From: Ophiosphaerella korrae
Taxonomy: Eukaryota; Ascomycota; Dothideomycetes; Pleosporales; Phaeosphaeriaceae
Reading direction: 5' to 3'
DNA length: 56,536 bases
NCBI GenBank assembly: GCA_028456385.1
Contig: JALNQF010000267.1
Span: forward strand, 1-56,536
Shown here: piece after piece, positions 37,101 through 48,700 of the stretch
Layout of the letters: each line of letters opens with the position of its first letter
Position numbering within the stretch: position 1 is the stretch's first letter
Notes under the pieces: model-generated
Told to the model about the DNA's origin: nothing
Database searches by the model: none
The model's input: the letters and a program-made list of their open reading frames with translations, nothing else
Position numbers and translations under genes: made by a program

Positions 37101-40100
37101 TCGACGCCGCACTACTGGAACTCAGTGCAGTAGCAGCGCTGGTCCAGATAGTTGTCTCTGCTGGTCCATACATGTTGACAAGGTGGACATGCTCTGCCCA
37201 AATGCTGAGGTTTTCTGCCTTGATTGGTTCTCCAGTCAGGCCAAGTGTCTTGAGTGAGGGCAGCTGACTGGGGCTTGGGAGAAGTGAGGCAACCGTGGGT
37301 GTCAAGTATGCCCAGTTGACATTCATGCGGGTAATAGCACCTGCTAGGTCATCAAGTCTTTCTGCTTCAGTCGGTACGCAAACGCAACCACCATGAACAA
37401 GAGTCGTGAAGATCTCAGCAATGCTGACGTCGAAGGTATACGCGCAAAACTGAAGGACACGCGAGTCAGAGCTAACTTGAAGAACCTTTCCATGGGCCTT
37501 GACACTGGTGCAAAGTGACTTGTGCTCCAAAACAATACCCTTTGGTTTACCTGTGGAACCAGAGGTAAATACGACAAAGGCAGGGTCGGTTGGAGAAACC
37601 ACACGAGCGTCGTAGATCTCAGGTTCGGGGAGGCTATTGACGAACTTTCTATCCACGCAAAGCGCATTGTCGAACTTCCCACTTTGTGCCGCACCAACGA
37701 GAATGACAGGTGGCGAAACCTGGTCGATAATACCCTGAAGTCTCTCCATTGGGTGGTCTGGGTTGAGTGCCACACAAGCACCTCCTGCCTTCAAGATCGA
37801 GTACATAGCAATGATTGCGAATGCAGATTTGTCGAAGCAGAAAGGTACAAATGTCTCGGGACCAACACCGAAAGTGTCAACGAGATGATGCGCCAGCTTT
37901 TCTGTCATCTGCTCGAGTTCCAAGAATGTGAAACTGGCATCAGGGCCCTGGATAGCAGGTGCGCTGGGAGTCGCTGCAGCTTGGCTCTGGACTAGCTCAT
38001 GCAAACAAGCTTCAACTGATTCGGGTATGATGCTGTTCCACTTCGATATCATACTTCGATCATGGTCGCTGAGAAGGTCGACTTGACGCAACTCAGCGCT
38101 GGATTCACAAGCCTCAGCCAGCTGGCATGCAACATGTCCAAACTGGTTGATGACTGCCTCCAATCGGTCAGCTGAAATGATATTCGCGTCGAAGTCCACG
38201 TGCACCTCCACTGCACTGCTTCCCTCGATGTTACACTCCACAACGATGGGGTGGCTGTGGAAGTCATCAGATCCCAACGACTTGAGTTCGAGGCCGAGCG
38301 CATCGGTTTCTGGAGTCTCGCGTGGCTGCACGACAAGAAGAGTGCGGAAGTCGCACGCATTCTGGGCGGACTGAGTAAGGCGCTTGATGGATTGCAGACC
38401 CGTCTGCTCGTACGGAATCATGGCAGTTGCCTGCGCCTGAACGCCGTGGAGGAACTCCGCCACAGTGATACCACTCTTTCCTAATTGGATCCGAAGTGGC
38501 ACGGTGGTAATCATTGGTCCGACGAGGTCCTCGATACCCTGGATGGGAGCATTGCGTCCGCTAAGTGTCACGCCGAAAACAGCCTCTTCGGACTCGGATT
38601 GTCTAGCAACAACCATGGCCCAGGCAGCACGGAGAAGAGTCGAAACAGTGATATCTGACTCATTCAAACTCTGTTCCGCGAGCGAGATCGTGTGCGCAAA
38701 AGACTGCTTTGAGCGTCCTTTGGCAGCAGACTCGGGGGTGATCGAAGGGAACACCGGAGCCATAGCACCCTCGAGGGTTGAGCTCCAATAGATTTCTTGG
38801 TCGCTGGTAGAAAGTTCCTTGATATATTTGATGAAGAAGCTAAACGGAGACCTCTCAGGGATCGCAATACCCTGGTAGGCCAGCGCGACCTTCTCCTGAA
38901 TAGCTTGAATAGATACGCCATCGTAAAGGGCGTGGTGTGCGGTCCAAACGAAGTACTTGTCTTCAATAATGGCGTAGCGGGCAAGTGGACTTCCATAGCG
39001 CATAAGCTGGTTACGGTCACTGGAAAGGTAGCTTTGTAGCGAGTCTGCGGTCTGCCACTTGATATCCTCATCCACCACTGCTTGTAGTGTGCCAATTCTG
39101 TCGATGTGCACAATTCTGGTGCGCAGAATGTCAACAGCCTTCACAACGGCCTCCCAAGCAGCCTTGAATTTGGTCCTGTCGAGTGAGGTAGGCATAGCGA
39201 AGACATTCTGCGCTACATAGGCGCTAGACTGTCTTGACGATAGCGCCAAAAGGCCTTCTTGGAGAGCAGTACTTGGGTATGCATCTTGCAAGCAATTGAC
39301 GTCGATACCACACTGACCGGATATTTCGCGTTGAAGACCGAACATATTGTCAGTAACTTGGTCTAGAAGGACGAATGGTTGAACGGCCTCGACGACATTT
39401 TGATCCCCCTGGGCCATCGCGTGGACAGCAGTCATCTTGCAAAGCGTAGGATGTCCAAAGATGTCAGCGACAGTGAGAGACATTCCTGCTTCGGAGCGAG
39501 CCATGGCAACGAGTCTCATAGCTGCGACTGAATCCCCACCAAGCCTGAAGAAGCTGTCATCTGCGCCAATAAGGCCTTTCTCGATACCCAGGAGACGGCT
39601 CCAAAGCGTAGCCAGCTTCTTTTCTGTCTCAGTGAAGGGAGAGCGCTTGTTTTTGCTTGAATGGTTGAACTTAGCGAGCGAGTCGGATGGAAGCTGGGCA
39701 ACCATCTGTCGGAGTGACTTGCGGTCAAGCTTGCCTGAGACGGTGGTCGGGAACCTGCTCACGTGTAGATAAACAGCGGGAACCATGTACGAAGGCAGCT
39801 TCTCAGCAATCTTGCTTTGAATGTGAGACAGCATACCCTGAATCTTGGCAGGCAAACCTTCGAGGAGCTTGCATTCGTCGCCGTTAGCGGCGGTCGTGGT
39901 GAAAAATGCGATAAGGGCGACATCTTGGCCAACCTTGCCTACTTCAACAACGGCGTCAGATGCACCCCATTGCTGTAGTTCAGGCTTCATTACGCCCTCA
40001 ATTTGACTTAGCTCGATGCGTTGGCCGTGGAGCTTGACTTGTGTGTCCTTGCGGCCCATGAATTCAATGGTCCCATCGGAATTATATCGTACAAGATCGC

Positions 40101-43100
40101 TGGTACGATAAAATCGGCGGTCCATACCCTCAGCCCAAGTTGGGTTGGCGATGAACGCATCGGCAGTACGGACTGGATCGTTGAGATAGCCACGTGCCAG
40201 AATTGGTCCTTCAATGAGGAGTTCGCCCACACATCCGATGGGGCTAAGACAATTGTAGTTATCCGCATCGACTACCCACATCGCAGCGCCAGGGCCAGTA
40301 GTACGACCGATATTAGAGGCTGGGGTTGAAACTGTGAGGCTCGTGAGCGCTGTAGACCAGATGGTAGTTTCTGCTGGACCGTAGATATTAATCAACTGCG
40401 TGTGTTCGGCCCAGGTTGCGACATTCTCTTGCCTGACAGCCTCGCCTCCCAAACAGAGAGTCTTAAGACTGACGTGGTCAGGGTGAATCAATGTTGCGAC
40501 TGTGGGTGTGAGGTATGCCCAGTCGACCTTCATGTCATTCATTACACGGGTCAAGTCGTCCATGCGATCTTGGTCAGATGGCACACACACGCACCCGCCA
40601 CGAGACAGAGTAGTAAAGATCTCGCCAATGCTAACATCAAATGTGTATGCAGCAAACTGCAATACTCGAGATGATGAGTCGATGCGCATGATGTCACCAT
40701 GGTCGCGTGCTGAAGTGCAAAGCGCAGCATGGGAAAGCACGATGCCCTTAGGCTTGCCAGTCGAACCGCTAGTGAAAACCACGAAGCCCGCATTGCTGGG
40801 TTGGACTCTCTGGAGGTAACTCATGCAAGAAGCATCCATTTCCGAAAGCTGCGACAAACTAGCGGAAGATACTTCGACAGCGCAGGGCACGAGACTTGCA
40901 AATCGAGCTACCTGCTCACTGCTAGCAAGGACGGTAGTAGCGGATGTGCTCTCCAGGATAGCCTTGAGCCACTCATCGGGATGTGCTTTGTTGAGAGCAA
41001 CACAAACACCGCCTGCCTTGAGTATAGCTATCATCGCTACAACGGCCCAAGCCGATTTCTCGAAGCAGAAGGGAACAAGGGTCTCGGGTCCGACGTTGCA
41101 TTTTGTTGCTAAATGGAGGGCGAGCTTGGTCGAAAGTTCATCTAGGACAGCATATGAAAAGGATCCATCGTGTCCATAAATGGCAGGTGCGTCCGGTTGA
41201 GAGGCTGCCTGCATCTCGAAAAGATTGTGAAGGCAAGACTCCTTGGTTGTGAGCTCAGCTCTGTTCCAGCTAAGCACCTGGCGGCGATGGTGCGCGCTGA
41301 ATAAATCAGTAGCGCCCACAGTGTGACCAAAGGAGCCGGTGATGTGGCTGAGCGCCTGCTTGAATGTCTCGGCGATGTTGACAGCCTGAGCATCGGAGTA
41401 CAAAGATGTCCAGTAGCTCAAGTTAACCGTAAAGTCTTCGGCCGAGGGACTGATATTGAGAGCAAGCGAATACTAGAATAGAGTTAATATCGTATGAGCC
41501 GGTGGGCCTATTGCCACATACCTCAGTAGGGTTACGATCTGAGACTTTGGTCACGACCAAGTCTTCGTCTAGTTGTTCTTGCATAGGTTCAAACGAAACG
41601 ATGGTGTTGAACAACGTTTGATCGGATGGCAAGCCAATTGCCTGCTGGATCTCAGCCAGGCGGCAATGTTCGTGAGGAAAGCTGTCCATTAGATCGTTCT
41701 GCACTGATTGCATCACATTCTCCAAGAGAGAGTCTTGTGCCAGGCTTACGCTGCAGACCAGCATGTTGATGAAAGCGCCCACGGCGCTCTCAATACCATC
41801 AAGGGGAATGTCACGACCAGAAGACAAATATCCGAAACAGACACGATCTGAGCCTGTATATGCGCGTAAAACCAAAGCCCATGCCATCATGAAAACGTTA
41901 GCCAAAGTCAACCCGTGGCTAGTTGCAACGGCTCGCATCTGCGCAATAGTAGTTTGGTCCAGCGCCAGTTCAACCAAACGCAATTCGTTCTCAACAGCTA
42001 CGACGCCATCATTGAGATGAGGAAAGAATGTTGGATCCTGGCCTTTCAAGTAGTTCTTCCAATAGTTGAGATGTTCGGGGGTATTCTGCATCATAAGCCA
42101 AGAAACATAACGTTCATAAGGCATGGCAATGCGAGAAAAAGTGGAGTCGCGGTATGCTGCACAGAGATCGCTGGCAATGACAGGCATGGTCGCACCATCC
42201 ACAAGAGCATGATTGACTTCCAATCTAACAAGGACAGAGTTTGGCTCCTCTGTTGCCGCAATACTAAATCGGAGTGGTACTGCACCATTGCTAAATGCCA
42301 AGGGTCGTTGCTCCTCGGAATGTTGCTGCACACGGACAGCGTTGATTTCAGTTTGCTTGAGGACGACTTGGTCATAGACACGCTGGCTAGAAGATGTCTG
42401 GACAAAGGTTGTCCGAAGAGCAGGATGGATGGCCACCACCCGCTGCCAGGCATCCAGAAGTCGGTCGATATCAATGGGAGATGAAGCACGTAGTTCCAGG
42501 ATAGCATTATACTGGTAAGCCCCGGGAGACTTGTTGCAAGTAATCAGGATGCCTTGCTGCATTGCAGACGTTGGGTAGACATCCTCAATGTTTTCGAGGA
42601 CAGTTGGAAGCGTTTCTTCGGTCAGGTTATCAAGTCCTTCTAAGAATGGCGTATATTCTGTGCACTTCATCTGGCGACGAGCCCACTCCCACACCCGGAA
42701 AGAAGAAGGCATGTCGAGGTCACCCTGGTTTGTGTTTAGCGCTGGTGCTAGAGATTGCGCGCCGGATGCAAGTTGGGCGAGCGTCTTTGTGCTCAGGAGG
42801 TCTTTCAAGGCAACATTGACACCCTGCGCCTTGCAGCGCGAAACAACCTGCAAAGCAGTGATAGAATCTCCGCCCAAGCTCAAGAAGCTACGGCGTGTCT
42901 TCACTTTCTCTGCGGGGAGGTTCAGGACGTGAGCCACAGATCTGCAAAGATCGCTCTCTACACCGTCTCCTTGATGATCGCCATCGCCGGCGGTAACGGC
43001 GTCCTCCTGATCTATCGCGTCTAGGTATATGCTTTCATCCATCTCATGGACCCACTTAGAGACGGCAACGCGGCTGAGCTTTCCAGAGCTCATCAGAGGA

Positions 43101-45218
43101 ATTCCGTCTACCAAAAGCCACCCAGTAGGAACCATGTAGCCTGGTAGAGTTGCGGCTAGGTGAACCTTGAGTTCGGCAATCAGTGCCTGTGTTCCTGAAC
43201 CCTTGGACAACTGGAGATCACCGCCCACTCCTTGTGTGATGACAGCTACCAAGCGCTTTGAGAAGCGGCCTGATGCCGGAAGGAGAGCGACAGCATGTTT
43301 TACCGCTTCATGGCTTAGTAGAACATGCTCAACGGCACCAAGCTCAATACGCTGACCGCGGACCTTAGCTTGAGTGTCCTTGCGACCCACGAAGGTCAAA
43401 GAGCTGTCAGGATTTGCGCGAACAAGATCACCAGTTTTGTACATCCTCCTGTTTTTACCACTGGGAATGAAACTCGGATCTTCAATGAAGGCAGCTGCTG
43501 TCTTGACTTCGTCACCCAGGTATCCGCGTGCCAGGATTGGGCCTTCGATGAGTAGTTCGCCGGCAACGCCATCAGGAACCAAGACATTGTGATTGTCAGA
43601 CTTGGTAACCCAAGCAACGCCACCAATAGAACGTCCGATATTTGCTGGGTCGGAATTCTTGTTGAGTCGAGGACTGCATGTAGCCGCAATGGAGCATTCG
43701 GAAGGCCCGTAGCCGTTCACAAGCTGTAGGCAGTCTGCCCACTTTTCGATATCCTCCCTAGACATGGCCTCGCCACCGAGGACAAGAATCTCAAGTGTAG
43801 GAACGCTAGCTGGGTCTACAACTTTGGCAAGGGAAGGAGTCAAAAACATCCACGTTGCTTGGTACTGTTGCACGGCTGCTGCGATGCCAGCCACGCTGCT
43901 CAGCGAGGGCGAAGACGGAATGCACACGCATGCGCCGAGCACAAGTGCACTAAAAATCTCCAGAATAGACACGTCGAACGTGTATGATGCCATCTGGAGG
44001 ACACGCGAATTATGGGTAATCATAGCACCGTGTTTAGCTTGATGGATCACACCAGACAAGAATGAAGAGTGTGTGACGACAACTCCTTTGGGTGTTCCTG
44101 TGGATCCCGAGGTGAAGATAGTGTAAAGAGCATTTTCCGCCTTCACGTCGATCGTAGGTGTACATTCTTGCTCTGGCAGTGCGTCCAGTGTGTTTTGTGA
44201 GACAGGCAATACGGTCGGCACTTTTCCGATCCACCGATCCTCATAGGTCGGTGATACTAGGATGAGTTGAGTTCGTGTTTGCGCCAATATGTTATCGCGG
44301 CGTGCTTCCGGATGAGAAGGATCAAAAAATACCATTGCAGCTCCAGCTTTCATAACAGCCATCATAGCCACCACAGTCCATGCTGATTTGTCGAAGCAAA
44401 GTGCAACGAAAGCCTCAGGGCCAAGCTCGCGCCGTGTAAGTTCATGTGCCAGACGGCTGGAGAGATTATCCAGCTCGGCATAAGTAAAAGATCCGTCCCA
44501 TCCGTCCACAGCAGGAGCGTTGCCACGGGATGCCACTTGCTGGGAAAAGAGTGTATGTGTAGTAGAGGAAACGGCGGTCGGGACCACTGCATTTCGGGCA
44601 AATATTTGAGCGCGCTGCTCTGGGCTGAGAAGGTCGAGTTGGTCGACTGTTATGGCGTCGTGCTCAGAAGCGGTAATTAACACCTCGATAGCATGTGAAA
44701 AGGTGCTGGCGATGCCAGACGCGTGTGAAGTGGAAATCTTGTTGGTGTTGAAAGTAATTGATAGTTGTGGTGTGGCTATGATAGTGATGTCGAACTAAAA
44801 ATGGTCAATATAGCAGATATGAAAGGTAGAGCAAGAATCCTACATCAGATATTGAGGCCGCTACGGTGACGGCTGTGTTGAAGTTTGTCGGTGCGCCATC
44901 GACATCATGGAAGCGCAACCGATCGATAATGTTATGCAAGCGCATTGCCCCATCCTCGAAGTCAATGGAGCAGCACTGCAATTGGGCGTCTTCGGTGGAA
45001 ACAAAGCCAATGCTCGGAGTGTCACAGCCAGAGTAAAGGCGAAGGACCAAAAGCCAGGCTGCGGACACGACGTGGGTATCAAGCACGCCCGTGGTGTTGC
45101 AGAAGGCGCCGAAGCGGATAGGGTCGAGATGGACGGAAACCATCTCAGTGTGCATCTCGCCGTCGGTGGCGAAGGCGGTGCTGAGAGTAGGGAAGTAGCA
45201 AGCCACTGAAGAGTCCAT
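22181..45218 (-). CDS. Six-module nonribosomal peptide synthetase (HTS1/APS1-like cluster context)
   Basis: Five exons: 45218-44844, 44794-41522, 41472-27208 (14.3 kb), 27141-25219 and 25165-22181. Introns are 49, 49, 66 and 53 nt, all GT-AG. They give about 7,606 residues without a break. Domain order with approximate residues: truncated C-terminal half of a condensation domain (1-185); A1 190-705, T1 767; C (NHALVDG 989); A2 1270-1800, T2 1863; C (HHALYDG 2063); A3, T3 2937; C (HHALYDG 3138); A4, T4 4000; C (HHALFDG 4207); A5, T5 5088; E (HHLIMDLFSW 5273); C (SHVLTDA 5745); A6 5980-6555, T6 6624; E (HHLAIDLVSW 6810); terminal C (SHTLIDG 7285). All six T domains keep GGDS. The last two residues should be D-configured. 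A terminal C with an SH-x3-D-x2-S motif usually releases by cyclisation in fungi, so a cyclic hexapeptide is likely. The truncated N-terminal C domain should be inactive. The gene shares its promoter with the FAS beta gene. Product and substrates are inferred. Confidence 0.93.
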
Positions 45219-45717
45219 CGTTAGCTATTCTAATGAGTTGTTCTTACCAGGTCTATTCTATTGTCTATGAGAGGAAAAAAAGGCGTGAACAGGGTATCAA
45301 AGTATCAAGGGTATCAGAGAAATGGTAATGAACAAGTTGGTGAATCAACGTCACGTTGGCGGCTGGGACTGCAAAATGAGATAGGAGCACGGTATTAAGA
45401 AGAACATGGCGGACAAATCTCGAAACCGCAATTGGGGCCAAATTTTCCAGGCCGTGTATGTGGCTGTGTCGGACAGCGACGTAGTACAGGGATACATGGG
45501 GGGCAGTGTTGTGGAGTGGTCTGTGGTGAGGTTCTAGTGAGAGAGGGGAGACTGACGTGAGGAAGAGATCAGAAACACTAGATCGCGCAAGGCCACCAAC
45601 AACGCGCTATAATAAGCAGCCTCCGCCCCGCCCCCACTCTGTTCCTTATTAGGGTGGCGCGCCCACCAAATGCAGGTCCCCAATTCCCGGTAGCCGCTGT
45701 CACTGGCTTTCCGCACC
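45219..45717. promoter_or_regulatory. Bidirectional promoter of NRPS and FAS beta genes
   Basis: These 499 bp separate the two divergent start codons and are the only promoter space available to either gene, so the two are very likely co-regulated. The spacer contains one exact TGACGTGA (45553-45560), a related ACGTCA/TGACGT core around 45348-45356, and a GC box-like ccgccccgccccc at about 45623-45635. The TOX2 consensus ATCTCNCGNA is not present in exact form. The closest stretch is near 45580-45590 (agatcgcgca). Confidence 0.75.
45553..45560 (+). promoter_or_regulatory. Api-box-like motif TGACGTGA
   Basis: Exact 8-bp match to the motif that, as I recall, was reported in promoters of the apicidin (APS) genes controlled by the bANK factor APS2. 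It lies 158 bp from the FAS beta start and 335 bp from the NRPS start. The same 8-mer also occurs at 21781 and 22047 and, on the other strand, at 11006, so chance cannot be excluded. Confidence 0.4.
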
Positions 45718-48700
45718 ATGCATTCCTTACACCCTATGCAGTCGATGCGTTCGATGCATTCTAATTCTTCCAACTCGTCTCAATTCTCTCATTCAAACAC
45801 CTCGGACGAGTCCAGTTCTACCACCGGCACAGATGCATCGGTGCTCACAGATGCTCCCGCCAACATCCGTCTTCCGTTGCGCCTGCCGCTCCACCTCTCT
45901 CCTGCGGTCCGCCGGCTTGGCAAAACACTACGCCGTGACTTCCTCGCCCGCACCAATCACAACGCGTCTGCCGTCAGCGCGCCCGCCGACGCGCCAACCC
46001 TGCTCGCCCAATTTGCCGCGTTCGTGCTGCAACGAATTGACGCCCAGGACTGCGAATACGAGTATGGCTACGATGATGACTGCGAGGACCGAGATGCGCT
46101 CATCGAGCTTCTGGCTGCCCTGCGCTCCAACTTTGACCGCGAATTCGGAGGCAGCAGCAGAGGCAATGACGGCGAAGATGTGCACGCCGTTGCCGCAGCG
46201 CTGGCTGTCGAAGCCGACGCCAAAGCCACACTCGTCTCTACCATGATCCGCATTTCTCACGTGCTAGACTCACCCTCCACTCCATTGAGTTCAGGGCTAT
46301 TAGATGCGGCTAATCAGGGCACAGCTCGAATATTGGCCGTGTTTGGAGGCCAGGGTCATGATACCTGTCTGGAAACCCTCCAGACTCTACACCAGCTCTA
46401 CCAGCCACTGGTCGCCCCACTACTTTGGCGCGCCGCAACCCATCTGCAAAATCTGGCCAGCCGTGACGAGTTTCGCCCATATTTCCCGGCTGGTTTAGAT
46501 ATCCTTCGCTGGATCACTCTTCCAGAAACACGACCTGACAGAGCCTATGTCACGTCTGCCCCTGTCAGCTTCCCGCTGGTCGGTCTTTTGCAACTCACAT
46601 GCTTCTATGCAATCTCGCGCATAACGAGACTTGAACCTTCTAAGCTCTTGAGCCTATTTTCTGTGGCCTCTGGTCATTCGCAGGGTCTCATTGTCGCTGC
46701 CTTTGTCGCCACATCTTCCAATTGGGACTCTTTTCATTCCCTCTCTACTAATGCGCTCTCACTTTTGTTTTCAATTGGTGTACGCAGTCAAGAAGTCTTT
46801 TCGCCCGTCTCCGTGCCTACACCCTTGGTAAAGGATGCAGAGGAACACGGAGAAGGATGCCCAAGCCCGATGCTGAGCGTCCGCCATCTATCTCTCCCTG
46901 CGATAGAAGCACTGATTGCTCAAGTAAATGCACAACTCCCTCCGCGTGAGGCCATCGAACTTGGCCTCCACAATGGTCCAACCAGTTTTGTTCTAGTTGG
47001 CCCTCCTATGTCGTTACACGCGTTGAATGTCCGTTTGCGCACTCGCAAAGCCTCGCCAGGTGATGAACAGGCTAGGGTTCCATTCGACAAAAGGAAACCG
47101 CAAATCGCAAATACGTTCCTTCCAGTATCAGCCCCATTCCATAGTAGCTACCTCGCTACAGCGATTCCAACCATCATTGGAGATGCGCAAGAGATGGGCG
47201 TTGAGATACGTGGATCTGATCTTGGCTGTGCCGTGTACACGACTACACTAGATGCTGAAGACCTACGCAGTCGCAGTGGCCAGAATATCGTCCCCGAACT
47301 CGTCCGTTTAGTCACCAAGGAGCCGCTTCACTGGCTACCCCTCTGCACCACCTTAAAAGCCACTCATGTGCTCGACTTTGGCCCAGGGCGTGGTAGCAGC
47401 GGCGCCGGTGGCCTCGTACATGCCATCAACCGTGGGAAAGGAGTTCGTGTAATTCTTGCCACTGAGTTGAACGGCCACGGCTTCGACTTTGGAGGAACGG
47501 CCGAGCTTTTGCAGAAGCGCTTAGTGATCGAACGTTCGTGGGCGGAGCAGTACGCTCCGCAAGTAATCCGCACGGCAGGTGCTCGCACCATCGTGAGCAC
47601 CAAAATGAGCAGATTACTTGGTCTACCGCCTGTTATGGTTGCTGGAATGACTCCAACAACATGCAGTGTAGGTTTTGTGGCAGCAACAATGAACGCTGGA
47701 TACCACATTGAATTCGCGGTTGGCGGTTATCATGATCCTACTGCACTAGAAGCTGCACTGCGTCAGGTGGTGCAGAAGGTGCCATCTGGTCGAGGCATCA
47801 CTTGCAACTTGATCTATGCGAACCCCACGGCACTTCGCTGGCAAATCCCTCTCCTCCGACGCCTGAGTTCCGAGGACGGCCTGCCCATTGACGGATTGAC
47901 TTTCGGCGCCGGTGTGCCGTCGTTGGAGGTGGCAAATGAATATATTCAGACATTCCCCGGGCTCAAGCACATCGGTTTCAAGCCCGGAAACCTCAATGCT
48001 ATCAACCAGGTTATCAGCATTGCTAAAGCGAACCCCCAATTTCCGATCGTTCTCCAATGGACAGGTGGGCGAGGGGGTGGCCATCACTCATTCGAAGATT
48101 TCCACAAGCCGATTGAACGTATGTACGGCGCTATCAGGAGATGCGAAAATATTGTGCTCGTTGCTGGTAGTGGTATCGGAGATGACGAAGGCTCTTTCCC
48201 TTATCTGACCGGCGAATGGTCGAGCAAGCACCATCTACCTATGATGCCATTCGACGGTATCCTGCTCGGAAGCCGAGTCATGGTTGCAAAGGAGGCCAGA
48301 ACCAGCCCTGCTGTCAAACGTGCAATTGTTGCAGCCCAGGGTGTAGATGACTCGCAATGGTCGAAAACCTACAATGGCGTTGCTGGTGGAGTCATCACCG
48401 TGGTTTCTGAGATGGGTGAACCCATCCACAAGCTAGCAACCGATGGCGTGCTTCTCTGGGCTGAACTGGATAAGACAATCTTTAGCATCTCAGACAAAGC
48501 CAAGAGGGTCAAGGCTCTCAAGGAGAAGCGGAACTACATCATCAACCGTTTGAATGCCGACTCACACAAAGTCTGGTTTGGATGGAGCAAGACCAACAGC
48601 AAGGCTGTGGGTCTTGACGAGATGACCTACTGTGAGGTCATTTCCAGGCTAGTCGAACTGACCTTCGTTCATCATCGACAACAGTGGATCGATGATTCTT

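Noticed and set aside
22244..44680. Many plus-strand open frames of 60-230 codons across the NRPS region
   Set aside because: They lie antisense to an intact, domain-rich gene and none shows a recognisable motif; they reflect its codon composition.
22181..45218. Siderophore (ferrichrome-type) NRPS
   Set aside because: Siderophore synthetases end in repeated T-C units without A domains and lack this A-T-E-C-A-T-E-C end, and no ornithine hydroxylase is nearby.
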